NCBI GenBank assembly: GCA_017539905.1
Contig: JAFYBZ010000007.1
Span: 1-64,000, forward strand
DNA length: 64,000 nt
Reading direction: 5' to 3'
Source: Clostridia bacterium
GTDB taxonomy: Bacteria; Bacillota; Clostridia; TANB77; UBA1234
In this document: in pieces, positions 28,398 through 38,722 of the stretch
Position numbering within the stretch: the first letter of the stretch is position 1
Layout: each line of letters begins with the position of its first letter
Program-made: the position numbers and the translations under genes
The notes under the pieces: generated by a model
Told to the model about the DNA's origin: nothing
Seen by the model: only the letters and a program-made list of their open reading frames with translations
Database searches by the model: none

Positions 28398-28426
28398 TTG
28401 CTTTTTTCCGTAGTTTGAATGATAAT
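28398..28426 (+). promoter_or_regulatory. Probable promoter of the phosphorylase-pyk operon
   Basis: TTGCTT (28398-28403) and GATAAT (28421-28426) are separated by 17 bases, and AGGAGG lies at 28460-28465 just before the ATG. The rest of the 28254-28472 gap is AT-rich with no gene. Confidence 0.5.
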
Positions 28427-28472
28427 ATAAAGTGAATTAGTATAATATTTTTTTACTTAGGAGGAATTTTTA

Positions 28473-31037
28473 ATGTACGTTTTTGGAAAGATAAATGTGA
28501 AGCCACAGCTTCCACAAAGAATAGAAGGATTATATTCACTTGCAACCAATTTATGGTGGTCTTGGAACACTTACGCTCTAAGGCTTTACGACTATATAAA
28601 TTCAGATTTATTTTCTAAAGTAAATAAAAACCCTGTTAAGTTTTTATCAGAAATCAATCAAAAGCGTCTAGTAGAAGTTTCAAAGGATGAAGAATTCTTA
28701 AAAGAATATGACATCGTTATGGATAATTTTAATGGTTATATTAATGCTACTAGCACTTATTTTTCAAAAACATATCCCGATCTTAAAGATACTAAAATTG
28801 CATATTTTAGTGCTGAATATGGTTTAGATGAAGTTCTTCCTATTTATGCAGGTGGACTTGGAATTTTATCTGGTGATCATTGTAAATCAGCATCAGACCT
28901 AGGAATACCATTTTATCCTGTTGGATTATTATATAAAGACGGATATTTTAATCAATTAATCAACAAAGATGGTAGTGAAACTTTTGAATATTCAAAAGCA
29001 GAGATGGATGATTTACCAATTCTTCCTGTTCTAAATGAAGATGGTACAAACCTTATAATTTCAGTAGAATTACCTGGTAGAGTTTTATACTTAAAAGTGT
29101 GGGAAATCCACATTGGTAGAATAAAACTTTATCTTTTAGATAGCGATATTGATACAAACTCAGAGATAGATAGAGGTCTTACGTTAAAACTATATGGTGG
29201 AAATCAAGAAACAAGAATTTCTCAAGAAATAATACTTGGAATTGGTGGAATGAAAGTACTAGAAGCACTTGGAATCAATCCAACAATTTACCACATGAAT
29301 GAAGGCCACTCTTCTTTTGTTGTATTTGAAGTAATTAAGAAAATCATGAAAGAAAAAAATGTTCCTTTCAAAATAGCAAGAGAAATGGCATCAGCTTGTA
29401 CAATATTTACGACTCATACTCCAGTACCTGCAGGAAACGATATATTCCCGCTTGAATTAATGGATAGATATTTTGCGAAATATTCTGCAGATTTAGGAAT
29501 ATCAAGAACCGATTTCTTAACAATGGGTTCACGTGATAACTATATTCCTTCAACTGGATTTGATATGGCTGTTCTTGCTCTCAAGGTTGCAGGAAAGAAA
29601 AATGGTGTATCAAAACTACATGGAGAAGTTTCTAAGAAACTATTCTCAAAACTATGGCCAAACACTGCACTTGAAGAAATACCAATAGACTATGTTACAA
29701 ATGGCGTTCATACATGTACTTGGCTTGCACCAAATCTTAAAGAATTATATAACGCGTATATGCGTCCTTTCTGGCAAGAAAGAGTTCATGAAAAAGAGAC
29801 TTGGGTAGACATTGACAATGTTCCTGATGATGAATTATGGAGCATTCACCAAGAACAAAAAATGAAATTAATTAAAGTATGCCGTGAAAATATTAAAGCT
29901 CAAAAGATTAGAAATGGTGAATCAATTGATGAAATAAATGAAACAGATAATTTGCTTGATCCAAAGGCGCTTACAATAGGATTTGCAAGAAGATTTGCAA
30001 CATATAAAAGAGCAGATTTAATATTTAAAGATATCGAAAAAATCACTCAAATATTAAATAATCCTCAAAGACCAGTTCAAATCATTTTTGCAGGAAAACC
30101 TCACCCAGCTGACGTTCAAGGACAAGATTTAGTTAAAGAAATATACGAATTTTCAAAAATGCCACAGTTTAAGAATAAAGTCGTAATACTAGAAAACTAC
30201 AATATGCATGTAGCAAGATATTTAGTATCTGGTGTTGATGTATGGCTTAATAATCCACGTCGTCCTTTAGAGGCATCTGGAACATCTGGTGAAAAAGCTG
30301 GATTAAATGGAGTAATTAACTTCTCAATCCTAGATGGTTGGTGGTATGAAGGATTCGAAAAGAACAAAAATGGTTGGGCAATTGGCGATGATACCGAATA
30401 TACAAATTATGAATTACAAGATTTCGCAGATAGCAAGAGCATCTACTCTATTCTAGAAAATGAAATAATGCCTCTTTATTATGCAAAAGATAGCAAAGGC
30501 ATTAGTAAAGAATGGATCAAGATGATGAAAAATTCTATTAAGTCAGTTGGTGGTAATTACAATACTTCTAGAATGCTTTGTGATTACTTAGATAGACTAT
30601 ATGTTCCTCAGCTAAAGAATATTTTAGGAGACTACTCTGATAATAGTAAAGTAGACGATTTCTACAATTGGAAAACAATTATGCAATCAAATTGGAATAA
30701 TATAACAATTAGCTCACCAGAAATATCTAACGAAGTATCAATTAAAGCTGGAGATAAGTTAGAATTAACTTGTATAGTTAATTTAGGACCTATTAAAACT
30801 GATTTCGTTTCAGTGGAAGTATTCTATGGTAAATTCAGCAAAGGTGAAAAATTAACAAACACATCATTTATTGAGATGGAACTATCTAAAGAATTAGAAA
30901 ATGGCAACTATGAATATAAAACAACTATCGATATAGACAATGGTGGAAACTATGGATATACATTTAGAGTAATGCCACATCATGAAATGCTAATTAATCC
31001 ACATGATATGTCTCTTGTTAAATGGATTGAATCTTAA
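28473..31037 (+). CDS. Alpha-glucan (glycogen) phosphorylase, GT35 with DUF3417 domain
   Basis: The 854-residue enzyme removes glucose units from alpha-1,4-glucan as glucose-1-phosphate. It has the N-terminal DUF3417 domain (about 10-120, LPQRIEGLYSLATNLWWSWN), the catalytic start AYFSAEYGLDEVLPIYAGGLG, HMNEGHSSFVVFE near residue 275, FTTHTPVPAGND, and the pyridoxal phosphate lysine region EASGTSGEKAGLNG near residue 610, followed by SILDGWWYEG. In most relatives the residue before that lysine is Met; here it is Glu. The C-terminal domain (about 720-854) is beta-rich. pyk follows after 15 bases, coupling glucan breakdown to glycolysis. Confidence 0.94.
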   Translation: MYVFGKINVKPQLPQRIEGLYSLATNLWWSWNTYALRLYDYINSDLFSKVNKNPVKFLSEINQKRLVEVSKDEEFLKEYDIVMDNFNGYINATSTYFSKTYPDLKDTKIAYFSAEYGLDEVLPIYAGGLGILSGDHCKSASDLGIPFYPVGLLYKDGYFNQLINKDGSETFEYSKAEMDDLPILPVLNEDGTNLIISVELPGRVLYLKVWEIHIGRIKLYLLDSDIDTNSEIDRGLTLKLYGGNQETRISQEIILGIGGMKVLEALGINPTIYHMNEGHSSFVVFEVIKKIMKEKNVPFKIAREMASACTIFTTHTPVPAGNDIFPLELMDRYFAKYSADLGISRTDFLTMGSRDNYIPSTGFDMAVLALKVAGKKNGVSKLHGEVSKKLFSKLWPNTALEEIPIDYVTNGVHTCTWLAPNLKELYNAYMRPFWQERVHEKETWVDIDNVPDDELWSIHQEQKMKLIKVCRENIKAQKIRNGESIDEINETDNLLDPKALTIGFARRFATYKRADLIFKDIEKITQILNNPQRPVQIIFAGKPHPADVQGQDLVKEIYEFSKMPQFKNKVVILENYNMHVARYLVSGVDVWLNNPRRPLEASGTSGEKAGLNGVINFSILDGWWYEGFEKNKNGWAIGDDTEYTNYELQDFADSKSIYSILENEIMPLYYAKDSKGISKEWIKMMKNSIKSVGGNYNTSRMLCDYLDRLYVPQLKNILGDYSDNSKVDDFYNWKTIMQSNWNNITISSPEISNEVSIKAGDKLELTCIVNLGPIKTDFVSVEVFYGKFSKGEKLTNTSFIEMELSKELENGNYEYKTTIDIDNGGNYGYTFRVMPHHEMLINPHDMSLVKWIES

Positions 31038-31052
31038 AAAGGAAGTGAAAAA

Positions 31053-32493
31053 ATGAGAAAGACCAAAATTGTTTGCACAATTGGTCCTGCCGTTGATGAT
31101 TATCAAAAATTAGTTGAACTTTGCAAGGCTGGAATGAACGTTGCAAGAATCAATTTTTCACATGGTGATTATGAAGAGCAAGCCAAAAGGATTGAGCTTA
31201 TAAAGCAAGTTCGTAGCGATTTGAATCTTCCTATTCCTTTAATGCTTGATACTAAAGGTCCAGAAATTAGAATTGGAAAATTCAAAAATGATGAAATTTA
31301 TTTAAATGAAGGCGATACATTTACACTAATACATGATGAATGCTTAGGCGATGAGAACGGCGTATATGTCAATTATGAGCAATTGTATAATGATGTAACT
31401 ATTGGAAGTAGAATACTAGTAAATGATGGCCTTATAGAATTAGAAGTACTAAATATAGAAAATAAAAATATTGTTTGCAAAGTTAAAAATGGCGGTAAAT
31501 TATCTAATAGAAAATCTATAAATGTTCCTGGATTATCCCTTAACTTGCCACTTCTAAGTGAAAAAGATCGAAAAGATATAATTTTTGGAATTCAAAATGG
31601 ATTTGATATTATTGCAGTTTCTTTTGTTAGAAAAGCAGATGATATAACTGCTATAAGGGACGTCTTAAGAGAGTATAATGCAAAGCAAGTTAAAATTATC
31701 TCAAAAATAGAAAACATCGAAGGCGTTAATAATTTTGATAAAATACTTGAGGTTTCAGATGGAATAATGGTTGCACGTGGTGACTTAAGCGTAGAAATTC
31801 CTATGCAAGAAGTTCCACTACTTCAAAAGAAATTTATCAAAAAGTGTTTAGACAATGCAAAACAAGTTATAGTCGCAACACAAATGTTAGAAAGTATGAT
31901 TAACAATCCAAGGCCAACGAGAGCTGAAGTAAGCGATGTTGCGAATGCAGTTTTAGATGGAACATCGGCAATAATGCTATCTGGTGAAACAGCATCCGGT
32001 CACTACCCTGCTCTATGTGTTAAGACTATGGGAGATATTGCTGAAGAAGTCGAAGAACAAATGGAACATTGGAGAATACTAAATACTAAAACAAGAAGTG
32101 GTGACCTAAAAAATACTACTACCGACCTAGTAATAGGCCATTCTCTTTGTGAAGTTGCTATGCAGGTAGATGCTCCAACAATCTTTTCTTTATCAGCACA
32201 CGGAAATACTCCAAAAGCTATTAGTTCATTTAGACCACATTGTAATATAATTGCTATTACTCCAGATGAACAAACAGCAAGACAAATGAATCTCATTTGG
32301 GGAGTTACTCCTATAATTGTCGAAAAAGATTTTGCTGATGTAATGGTTAAAAATCGGAATGGAAATAGCCAAAAAAGAAGGATATGTTGTATCAGGTACA
32401 ACCGCTGTTATTGGCGGAAGTGATACTTATGATTATCATAACAAGTCCGAGTTTAATTCATATAAAACAATCGGTGGAATTTGTATAGTATAA
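31053..32493 (+). CDS. pyk: Pyruvate kinase, rejoined by +1 frameshift at CGG
   Basis: Pyruvate kinase makes ATP and pyruvate from phosphoenolpyruvate. The barrel domain has TKIVCTIGPA, RINFSHGDYEEQ, LMLDTKGPEIR, the catalytic lysine in KIISKIENIEG, the signature GIMVARGDLSVEIP, and ATQMLESMI. The zero frame reaches CGG at 32355-32357 (codon 435) and would end 22 codons later with an unrelated tail. Skipping the C gives MVKN-GMEIAKKEGYVVSGTTA and runs 45 residues to a stop at 32491-32493, giving 479 residues, the usual size. The restored tail belongs to the C-terminal allosteric domain. The start at ATG 31053 has AAGGAAG upstream, and the phosphorylase gene is 15 bases away. Confidence 0.92.
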
Positions 32494-32494
32494 A

Positions 32495-32530
32495 AAAAGG
32501 TGTAATCCTAATGGATTACACCTTTTTTAT
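32495..32530. terminator. Bidirectional terminator after pyk
   Basis: AAGGTGTAATCC pairs with its complement around TAAT (32497-32524), flanked by A- and T-runs. It lies right after the +1-frame stop of pyk, which supports that stop as the true end. Confidence 0.92.
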
Positions 32531-32544
32531 TATTATAATTAACT

Positions 32545-35500
32545 TTATGGTTTCCTTGTAAAGTATCCTGGATTACTTGTTCCGCCATCTATATGAGCAT
32601 ATGTTTTGTCTTTTGGATTTGAGGTATTATATGTTGTTCCTGCGCCTCCAACAAGACTATTACAGTATTCAAACATATTCGTAGATGATGTTACTTGTGT
32701 TGTTACGAATTTATTTGAAGCATATATTGTTGATACATGTGCATTAGAAAACATTCTTTCCATATCAGTTACATTCGAAGTATTCCAATTTGATAAATCT
32801 AGTACTATAGCAGGTGATGACTTACTTCCACAACTGTCTCTAAACATACTACTCATATCAGTTACATTTGAAACATTCCAATTTGAAATATTTCCTATAT
32901 TCCAAGTTGTTGACTTAGCGCCAGTACCTAAAAACATACCATACATTTCAGTAACGCTAGATGTATTCCAGCCTGATAGATTTCCAATGCTCCACGAGGT
33001 TGTATTTGCACCAGCACCACAAAACATTAGTCCCATACTTGTAACACTTGATGTATTCCACCCTGATAAGTCGCCTAAGTACCATGTCGTTGCGCTTTCT
33101 CCTGCATCATAAAACATATCATACATACTAGTTACTTTTGAAACATCCCATTTTCCAACATTTCCGATGTTCCATGTGCCAGATTTAGATCCAGCTTCAT
33201 AAAACATTCCTCCCATATTAGTAACCTTTGATGTATTCCAATTTGATAAATTTCCAATATTCCATGTTGTTGCTTTTTTTCCAGCTTGGAAGAACATTCT
33301 TTGCATTGTAGTTACATTTGATGTTTTCCATCCTGATAAATCTCCAATGCTCCATGTTGTTGCATTTTCACCAGTATGTTCAAATGTACTTGACATATCA
33401 GTAACATTAGCAGTATTCCATCCTACCAACGATAAAGTAAATGTGGTAGAATCTGCTCCAAAGTCATTAAATAAACTCTTCATAGTTGTAACATTTGAAG
33501 TATTCCATCCTGATAAATTCAAGTTAATTGTTTGAGCTTTCTCACCTGCTTGATAGAATGTATATGACATGGAAGTAATGTTTGCCGTATTCCATCCTGA
33601 TAAATTCAAACTAAATGATGAAGAGTATCTTCCGGCTTGGTTAAACATACCGGATATAGTAGTTACATTTGAGATATTCCAACTAGATAGGTCTAAAGAG
33701 AAAGTATTTGCTTGTTCACCTGCAAGAGAAAACATTGAATTCATTTTAGTAACATTTGATGTGTTCCATCTTGACAAATTGCCTATACTCCATGTTTCTG
33801 CATTTGTACCAGCTCCGCTGAACATACCACTCATATTTGTTACATTTGATACATTCCATCTTGATAAATCCAAATTAAATGCCGTGGCATTATAACAAGA
33901 ATAATAAAACATATTACTCATATCTGTAACGCTAGACGTATTTAAGTTAGAAAGGCCCGTTAGATTAATAGTGGTTGCACTAAATCCTAATCGTTCAAAT
34001 GTATTTGACATGTCAGTAACATTCGATGTATCCCATACTGATAAGTCTATATTTAGTGTTGTTACACTTCCACCAACATTATAAAATGTTCTATTCATGT
34101 TAGTAACATTACTTGTACTTGAAACCTTCAAATTATTTCTAACATTCAATGATGATAGCTTGGTTAGTCCGTAAAACATACACGATACATCACTATTAAG
34201 AGTTATTCTTTCTGCATTACTATATAACTTTATTGCACCATTATCAAACCAAGCATATATTGGCGCAGCAGTACTTGAAACATCTACCAAAGAAGATGAA
34301 GAAATATTTCTATACTGACTTGCTTTTACAGCTGAATCTAAACTCATATTTGGAGCTGAATTTGACCATGCAATAGAAGTAATTGAACTGTCGGAGTCAG
34401 CGTATGATGAAATATTATTTCCTGCAAGTCTCTTTATTGCTAGTGCAAATGTTTTACCATCTACATATTTGGCATCTAATTCATTCCATATTGCATACAA
34501 TGTTGTAGCTGAGTTTGCTGTATAACTTCCACCTGGTTGATATGATGCTGTTGTGGCAGAAGATGATGTGCCCCAGCCTTTGAATTCATATCCACTACGT
34601 ACTGGGGTATTACCTGAAAGTGTTAATGTAACTCCATATGTCTTTGTTTGATTTGATGGCATATTGGTTACAGTATCGCTTCCAGCATTCTTATTGTAGC
34701 TTACTGTATATGTATCTGGTGTCCATTGTGCGTATAAAGTTACGGTACCTCCTGCTGTTGATGTAAGATTACCTACACTTTGCTGATTATTATAATTTGT
34801 TCCACCGCCAGCTGCTTGTGTATTCCACTTACTAAATGAATGTCCAGTTTTTGTAAATCCATTTGCTGTCAAATTTTTAGCAACATCATATGTCATTGAC
34901 ATACCCGATGTTGAACCGCCTGTATTTCCATTTCCATTAAATGAAATTGTGTATGTAATCGGATTCCATTGTGCATATAAATTGAATGTTCCGCCTGCTG
35001 TTGATGTAAGGTTATTTACACTTTGTTGATTGTTATAATTTGTGCCACTTCCATTGGCTTGTGTATTCCATTTGCTATATGTATATCCTGTTCTAGTAAA
35101 TCCGTTTGCTGTAAGATTTTTGGCCACACCATATGTCATTCCCTGATCTGCTGTTGATCCACCAGTACTTCCATTTCCATTAAATTTTATTGTATAGTGA
35201 GGTTGCCAGTATGCATATAAAGTTAAATCTGCATTTGTATAATACTTGTCTCCTCCACTATACACTTTACTGGTTCCTGCACTTGAGGTATCCCATCCCA
35301 TAAAATCATAATTTGTCTTTGTTGGTATAGTTGAACTAATGGTATATGCTTTCCCAACTTCTTTTGCTCCAGCCGATGGTCCATTAGAGCCACCTTTAAG
35401 ATTATAATTAATTGTATATCTAAATGTTGTTGAAGGTACAACAGTAGTATTTCCATCTTGATCCTCAACAATTAGATAAATTGTTTTTTCACCATCTCCA

Positions 35501-35844
35501 GTTGATAAAGTCCAAGCTTTAGTTTTTGTATTTGCTGTTCCTGTTGCAACAAAACTACTATCTGTCCAATTAGTAAATGATATAGAGTTTAATTCATTTT
35601 CGTTTAGAATACACACTCTATTTACACCAGATCCACTATCTGATGCCATTATTCTAAGTGTAACATCCCTACTTGGTACAGCTTTATTTCCGTTTTTCAT
35701 TGTATATGTATTGTCTACAGATATTGCTCCTGTTGGAGCAGTGTTTTCACGTGCATATCCGAACGAACATAATACAACTAATGAGATGAGTAACATCAAT
35801 ATCAATTTATAAACTTTTTCATTCATTTTTATAAATTTTTTCAT
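32545..35844 (-). CDS. Large surface protein with InlB-type and DUF285 repeats
   Basis: The 1099-residue protein has an N-terminal signal peptide (about residues 8-31, LILMLLISLVVLCSFGYA), an immunoglobulin-like region with TLRIMASDSGSGVNRV (about 35-135), four InlB B-repeat / Flg_new units (each about 75 residues, GYTYSKWNTQANGSG and LYAQW; about 140-460), and 16 repeats by my count of the DUF285/BspA-like pattern W.TSNVTDMS.MF (about 545-1065). There is no visible LPXTG, SLH or membrane anchor at the end (GYFTRKP), so attachment is unclear. Such proteins are typical of gut and rumen Firmicutes and may bind host or community ligands. It is convergent with pyk. Confidence 0.85.
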   Translation of the reverse strand: MKKFIKMNEKVYKLILMLLISLVVLCSFGYARENTAPTGAISVDNTYTMKNGNKAVPSRDVTLRIMASDSGSGVNRVCILNENELNSISFTNWTDSSFVATGTANTKTKAWTLSTGDGEKTIYLIVEDQDGNTTVVPSTTFRYTINYNLKGGSNGPSAGAKEVGKAYTISSTIPTKTNYDFMGWDTSSAGTSKVYSGGDKYYTNADLTLYAYWQPHYTIKFNGNGSTGGSTADQGMTYGVAKNLTANGFTRTGYTYSKWNTQANGSGTNYNNQQSVNNLTSTAGGTFNLYAQWNPITYTISFNGNGNTGGSTSGMSMTYDVAKNLTANGFTKTGHSFSKWNTQAAGGGTNYNNQQSVGNLTSTAGGTVTLYAQWTPDTYTVSYNKNAGSDTVTNMPSNQTKTYGVTLTLSGNTPVRSGYEFKGWGTSSSATTASYQPGGSYTANSATTLYAIWNELDAKYVDGKTFALAIKRLAGNNISSYADSDSSITSIAWSNSAPNMSLDSAVKASQYRNISSSSLVDVSSTAAPIYAWFDNGAIKLYSNAERITLNSDVSCMFYGLTKLSSLNVRNNLKVSSTSNVTNMNRTFYNVGGSVTTLNIDLSVWDTSNVTDMSNTFERLGFSATTINLTGLSNLNTSSVTDMSNMFYYSCYNATAFNLDLSRWNVSNVTNMSGMFSGAGTNAETWSIGNLSRWNTSNVTKMNSMFSLAGEQANTFSLDLSSWNISNVTTISGMFNQAGRYSSSFSLNLSGWNTANITSMSYTFYQAGEKAQTINLNLSGWNTSNVTTMKSLFNDFGADSTTFTLSLVGWNTANVTDMSSTFEHTGENATTWSIGDLSGWKTSNVTTMQRMFFQAGKKATTWNIGNLSNWNTSKVTNMGGMFYEAGSKSGTWNIGNVGKWDVSKVTSMYDMFYDAGESATTWYLGDLSGWNTSSVTSMGLMFCGAGANTTSWSIGNLSGWNTSSVTEMYGMFLGTGAKSTTWNIGNISNWNVSNVTDMSSMFRDSCGSKSSPAIVLDLSNWNTSNVTDMERMFSNAHVSTIYASNKFVTTQVTSSTNMFEYCNSLVGGAGTTYNTSNPKDKTYAHIDGGTSNPGYFTRKP

Positions 35845-35936
35845 ACATTTCTCCTATTTTAAATATGGTTTGATTATACCTTAAATGACTATAAATATGG
35901 TTTTTCGTAACACATTTTTAAATAAAATATAATAAA

Positions 35937-35969
35937 AAAGCTATACTGATAGTATTTCAGCATAGCTTT
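35937..35969 (-). terminator. Terminator of the GT8-PlsC operon
   Basis: AAAGCTAT and CTGA pair with their complements (one mismatch, 7-base loop) and are flanked by an A-run that gives T on the minus strand. It ends the operon of minus-strand genes at 35979-39551. Confidence 0.7.
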
Positions 35970-35978
35970 AGCTTATTT

Positions 35979-36752
35979 TTATGATTTTACGTACTCAAAT
36001 AGCGTAATTTCACTCTCTTTTGCACGTTCGCACATTTTATTATACACTTGATTTCTAAGATTTTTTTGTTGTTCCTTTGCATTTTTAAGGCTATTATCTG
36101 CGAAAAATGGCCCATCTAAATATGATATAATTTGGATTTTATCATTGTTTTTTCCATATTTCTTATACACATTTGTTACACAAAATGTTGGTACATCATA
36201 TTTAATTGGATATTTAAAAGACACATCTTTGAAATTTCTTATAAAATTACAATACGGCCAAATATGAGCTTCTGGATAAATTGTAACTGATGCATGCTTT
36301 TTATGGATATAGTACTCAACTGCATCAAGAAAGTTCTTCATTCCTCTAATATTATTTGGAATCGGAATTGCATGAAGCATCTTTACTAACAATTTTAATC
36401 CTTTCATAGAAACATTTTCAGGATTTACTATCAAACTGTTAGTTTTTGGAAAAATCATATTAGTAGGAATAAATGTGTCGCAGAACTCCTGTGTATGATT
36501 AGCATAAATAAAATACCCTGTATTTTTATATGGCTTCACTTTTTCTTTTCCAATGTATTTTATATGAAATTTAACTTTAGGATATAATGATTTTATAGGC
36601 AAACTTATTAAATAAGCAAAAAATTCACCTATTTTCCAAAATAAATTTTTGTGAATGTACTTATAGTTTTCATCGACTATATCTGGTTTAATAATTGCTT
36701 TGGAAAATTCATCATTTAATTCATCCTTATAATAAATTACTTTCTTTTCCAT
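35979..36752 (-). CDS. PlsC-like acyltransferase, second copy
   Basis: Probable 1-acyl-glycerol-3-phosphate or related acyltransferase. The 257-residue product (start ATG 36752 after AAAGGAC) has the catalytic histidine region GYFIYANHTQEFCDTF and a substrate motif VTIYPEAHIWPYCN. In the catalytic motif the His and Asp are five residues apart instead of four, so activity may differ from classic PlsC. Two hydrophobic patches near residues 38-52 and 108-120 suggest membrane association. The frame is open to 36788, but that part is a palindrome in the gap between genes. It is the last gene of the operon. Confidence 0.75.
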   Translation of the reverse strand: MEKKVIYYKDELNDEFSKAIIKPDIVDENYKYIHKNLFWKIGEFFAYLISLPIKSLYPKVKFHIKYIGKEKVKPYKNTGYFIYANHTQEFCDTFIPTNMIFPKTNSLIVNPENVSMKGLKLLVKMLHAIPIPNNIRGMKNFLDAVEYYIHKKHASVTIYPEAHIWPYCNFIRNFKDVSFKYPIKYDVPTFCVTNVYKKYGKNNDKIQIISYLDGPFFADNSLKNAKEQQKNLRNQVYNKMCERAKESEITLFEYVKS

Positions 36753-36767
36753 ATAAGTCCTTTGTAA

Positions 36768-36788
36768 ATGGCGACCTAAGGTCGCCAT
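36768..36788. repeat. Perfect palindrome ATGGCGACC / GGTCGCCAT
   Basis: A 21-bp perfect palindrome lies between the two PlsC-like genes, without a T-run. A very similar one is found at 41620-41642. It could be a processing or stability hairpin in the operon mRNA. Confidence 0.6.
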
Positions 36789-36792
36789 AATC

Positions 36793-37755
36793 TTACAATA
36801 ATTTTTCTAAAACTTCTTTATCTGTAGAATATTCAAGCGGCTTTTTATAAAACTCTTCATAGCAATTTTTCCATAGTTCATAGTTTTCTCTTCTCATATT
36901 TATTGCATTTTCTCTATCAGTTAGCCCACCACTTGGATAAATTGCAGGAAATACATTTACAGTATATTCCTGAATTGGAAATCCGTCGTCTCCTATAATG
37001 TTACTATCCTCCATTGTTATAAAAATTGGAAGAATAGGAACATTATTCTTTATAGCCATTTTGTATGCACCATCTTTAAGTGGCTTTGGTTTTCTATAAT
37101 TCCACCATAAGCTTTGCTCTGGATATAGTAAAATATAATCTCCACTTTGCAATGCTTCTTTTTGAGCATCCAAAAACTCCATCATAACATGCTTGTTAGA
37201 AGATAAAGGCATTGTATAACAATTTCGCATTAAAAAGCCATAGAATCCAGGGAAATTTGTATAATTTCCCTCTCTAATAACTTTATATAGATATTTTTTA
37301 TTCTGATAATGAACTGTATCTCTGAATACTTTCTCAACTGTAAAGCAATCTAGTGGATTAAAATGATTACAAGTAACAATAGCACCTGTTTTTAATTCAT
37401 TCCAATTCTCTATTCCATTTATCTTTTTAATAATTAATTTATTATTTCTAAGCATGGCATCGAAAAATTGTTTTCCCACGGTATAAGCAACAGCTGTTTT
37501 AACCTTACTTAAATATTTTTTTCTCAAGTAATCAACTTGTCCTGGTGTAAGAACAATTGTAGGTGGATCCTTTTCTGGATCAACATCAAATTTTCCTTCT
37601 TTTTCGTACTCCTCAATTAACTTAAGAATTTCAAGTCTATCCGGTGCTTTTGGAATTTGATTATGCTTTTCTTCTATTTCTTCTTCTTTTTTAACTTCTA
37701 CTCTTACATTTACTTTTTGATTATCTGAATAATCAACTAATTTTCTATTAGACAT
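36793..37755 (-). CDS. PlsC-like acyltransferase
   Basis: A 320-residue protein with a charged N-terminal third (residues 1-75) and a PlsC domain: motif I TCNHFNPLDCF (His-x4-Asp), motif III-like LLYPEQSLWWNYR, and motif IV region NNVPILPIFI. It probably transfers an acyl group from acyl-ACP or acyl-CoA to a glycerol- or sugar-based lipid. It is cotranscribed with two GT8 glycosyltransferases (14 bases downstream of one), suggesting joint production of an acylated glycolipid or surface polysaccharide. The start at 37755 lies after a fair ribosome site (GAGAGGTATAAG). Confidence 0.82.
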   Translation of the reverse strand: MSNRKLVDYSDNQKVNVRVEVKKEEEIEEKHNQIPKAPDRLEILKLIEEYEKEGKFDVDPEKDPPTIVLTPGQVDYLRKKYLSKVKTAVAYTVGKQFFDAMLRNNKLIIKKINGIENWNELKTGAIVTCNHFNPLDCFTVEKVFRDTVHYQNKKYLYKVIREGNYTNFPGFYGFLMRNCYTMPLSSNKHVMMEFLDAQKEALQSGDYILLYPEQSLWWNYRKPKPLKDGAYKMAIKNNVPILPIFITMEDSNIIGDDGFPIQEYTVNVFPAIYPSGGLTDRENAINMRRENYELWKNCYEEFYKKPLEYSTDKEVLEKLL

Positions 37756-37769
37756 CTTATACCTCTCTA

Positions 37770-38711
37770 TTAAAAAGTAAACCCATTTGGACTATCAAAA
37801 CCAACACAGTCAGATTCTTTCTTTGCTAGTATTTGTAAGTTATCCCAACACTCTTTATCATTTTGTTTTTCTTCTTCAGTATATTCTTCTTTCAACTTTA
37901 GAATGTGATCATAATACTCTGTGTTTTTTGCCAAATCCCAAAAATAATCTTCAAATAAAATTCCATCATAATGCCAAGGTTTTGCTGTAAGATTATAATG
38001 AATAAGATTAAGTTTTTGATTTTCATCATATAATCCTTGAATTGGCATTTTATCCCAAGAATCACTAATAATCTTTACTCTACCCTTACAGATTCTATTT
38101 AAATAATCCTGATCTTGCGCAACTTTAAATTTGATAGTTCCAAGTAAATAAACAAATTTGTCTTGGAAATCCATTTTGCGAAGTTCTTTTAAATTCATTA
38201 TTAATATTCCAGCATTGAAATAGTTTTTATAGCTATTAACGCCAACAACTTTTTCCGCATACACTTTAAAGGTATCATAAGCTTGAATTACTCCATCTGG
38301 TGTTGCACCTAACAAATTGTCTCCAATATCAATATTATATAATTCTGCAATATCTGTTAAGATTGCTATGTCACTATCTAAATATAATGCCTTATCATAT
38401 TCAGGGAATAAATCAGCAATAAACAATCTAAAATATGTAGATTTTGAATAGTAGTCTCTCGTATAAAGTTTCTCAGATATTTTTTCCATATGATTAGTAA
38501 CATTCAAAAACTCTACACTAATGTTATCTTTATTATACTTATTAATTCTATCAATATTGAACTTAGATATATTGTTGTATAAAACAACTACCTTATATAA
38601 ATACTTGTCTGATGCATTCTTTTTAATTCCTTCCAACGTTACTGCTAAAAACGGAACATAACCATCATCCACAGCAAAAAATATTGGAACTTCTATTTTT
38701 TTGTTACTCAT
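37770..38711 (-). CDS. GT8-family glycosyltransferase
   Basis: A 313-residue retaining glycosyltransferase of family 8. It begins IEVPIFFAVDDGYVPFLAVT, the standard GT8 start, has the metal-binding DxD in ALYLDSDIAIL near residue 105, the FNAGILIMNLKELR motif near 165, and DQDYLNRI, HYNLTAKPW toward the C-terminus. It is soluble with a basic and acidic C-tail, and probably acts at the inner face of the membrane on a lipid or glycan acceptor. It lies second in an operon with another GT8 gene (11-base gap) and two PlsC-like acyltransferases. The sugar and acceptor cannot be told. Confidence 0.9.
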   Translation of the reverse strand: MSNKKIEVPIFFAVDDGYVPFLAVTLEGIKKNASDKYLYKVVVLYNNISKFNIDRINKYNKDNISVEFLNVTNHMEKISEKLYTRDYYSKSTYFRLFIADLFPEYDKALYLDSDIAILTDIAELYNIDIGDNLLGATPDGVIQAYDTFKVYAEKVVGVNSYKNYFNAGILIMNLKELRKMDFQDKFVYLLGTIKFKVAQDQDYLNRICKGRVKIISDSWDKMPIQGLYDENQKLNLIHYNLTAKPWHYDGILFEDYFWDLAKNTEYYDHILKLKEEYTEEEKQNDKECWDNLQILAKKESDCVGFDSPNGFTF

Positions 38712-38722
38712 AATATTCCTTT

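Noticed and set aside
32545-35844. CRISPR-like or satellite array in the DUF285 gene
   Set aside because: The repeated DNA is in frame, varies at third positions and encodes the known W.TSNVTDM repeat.
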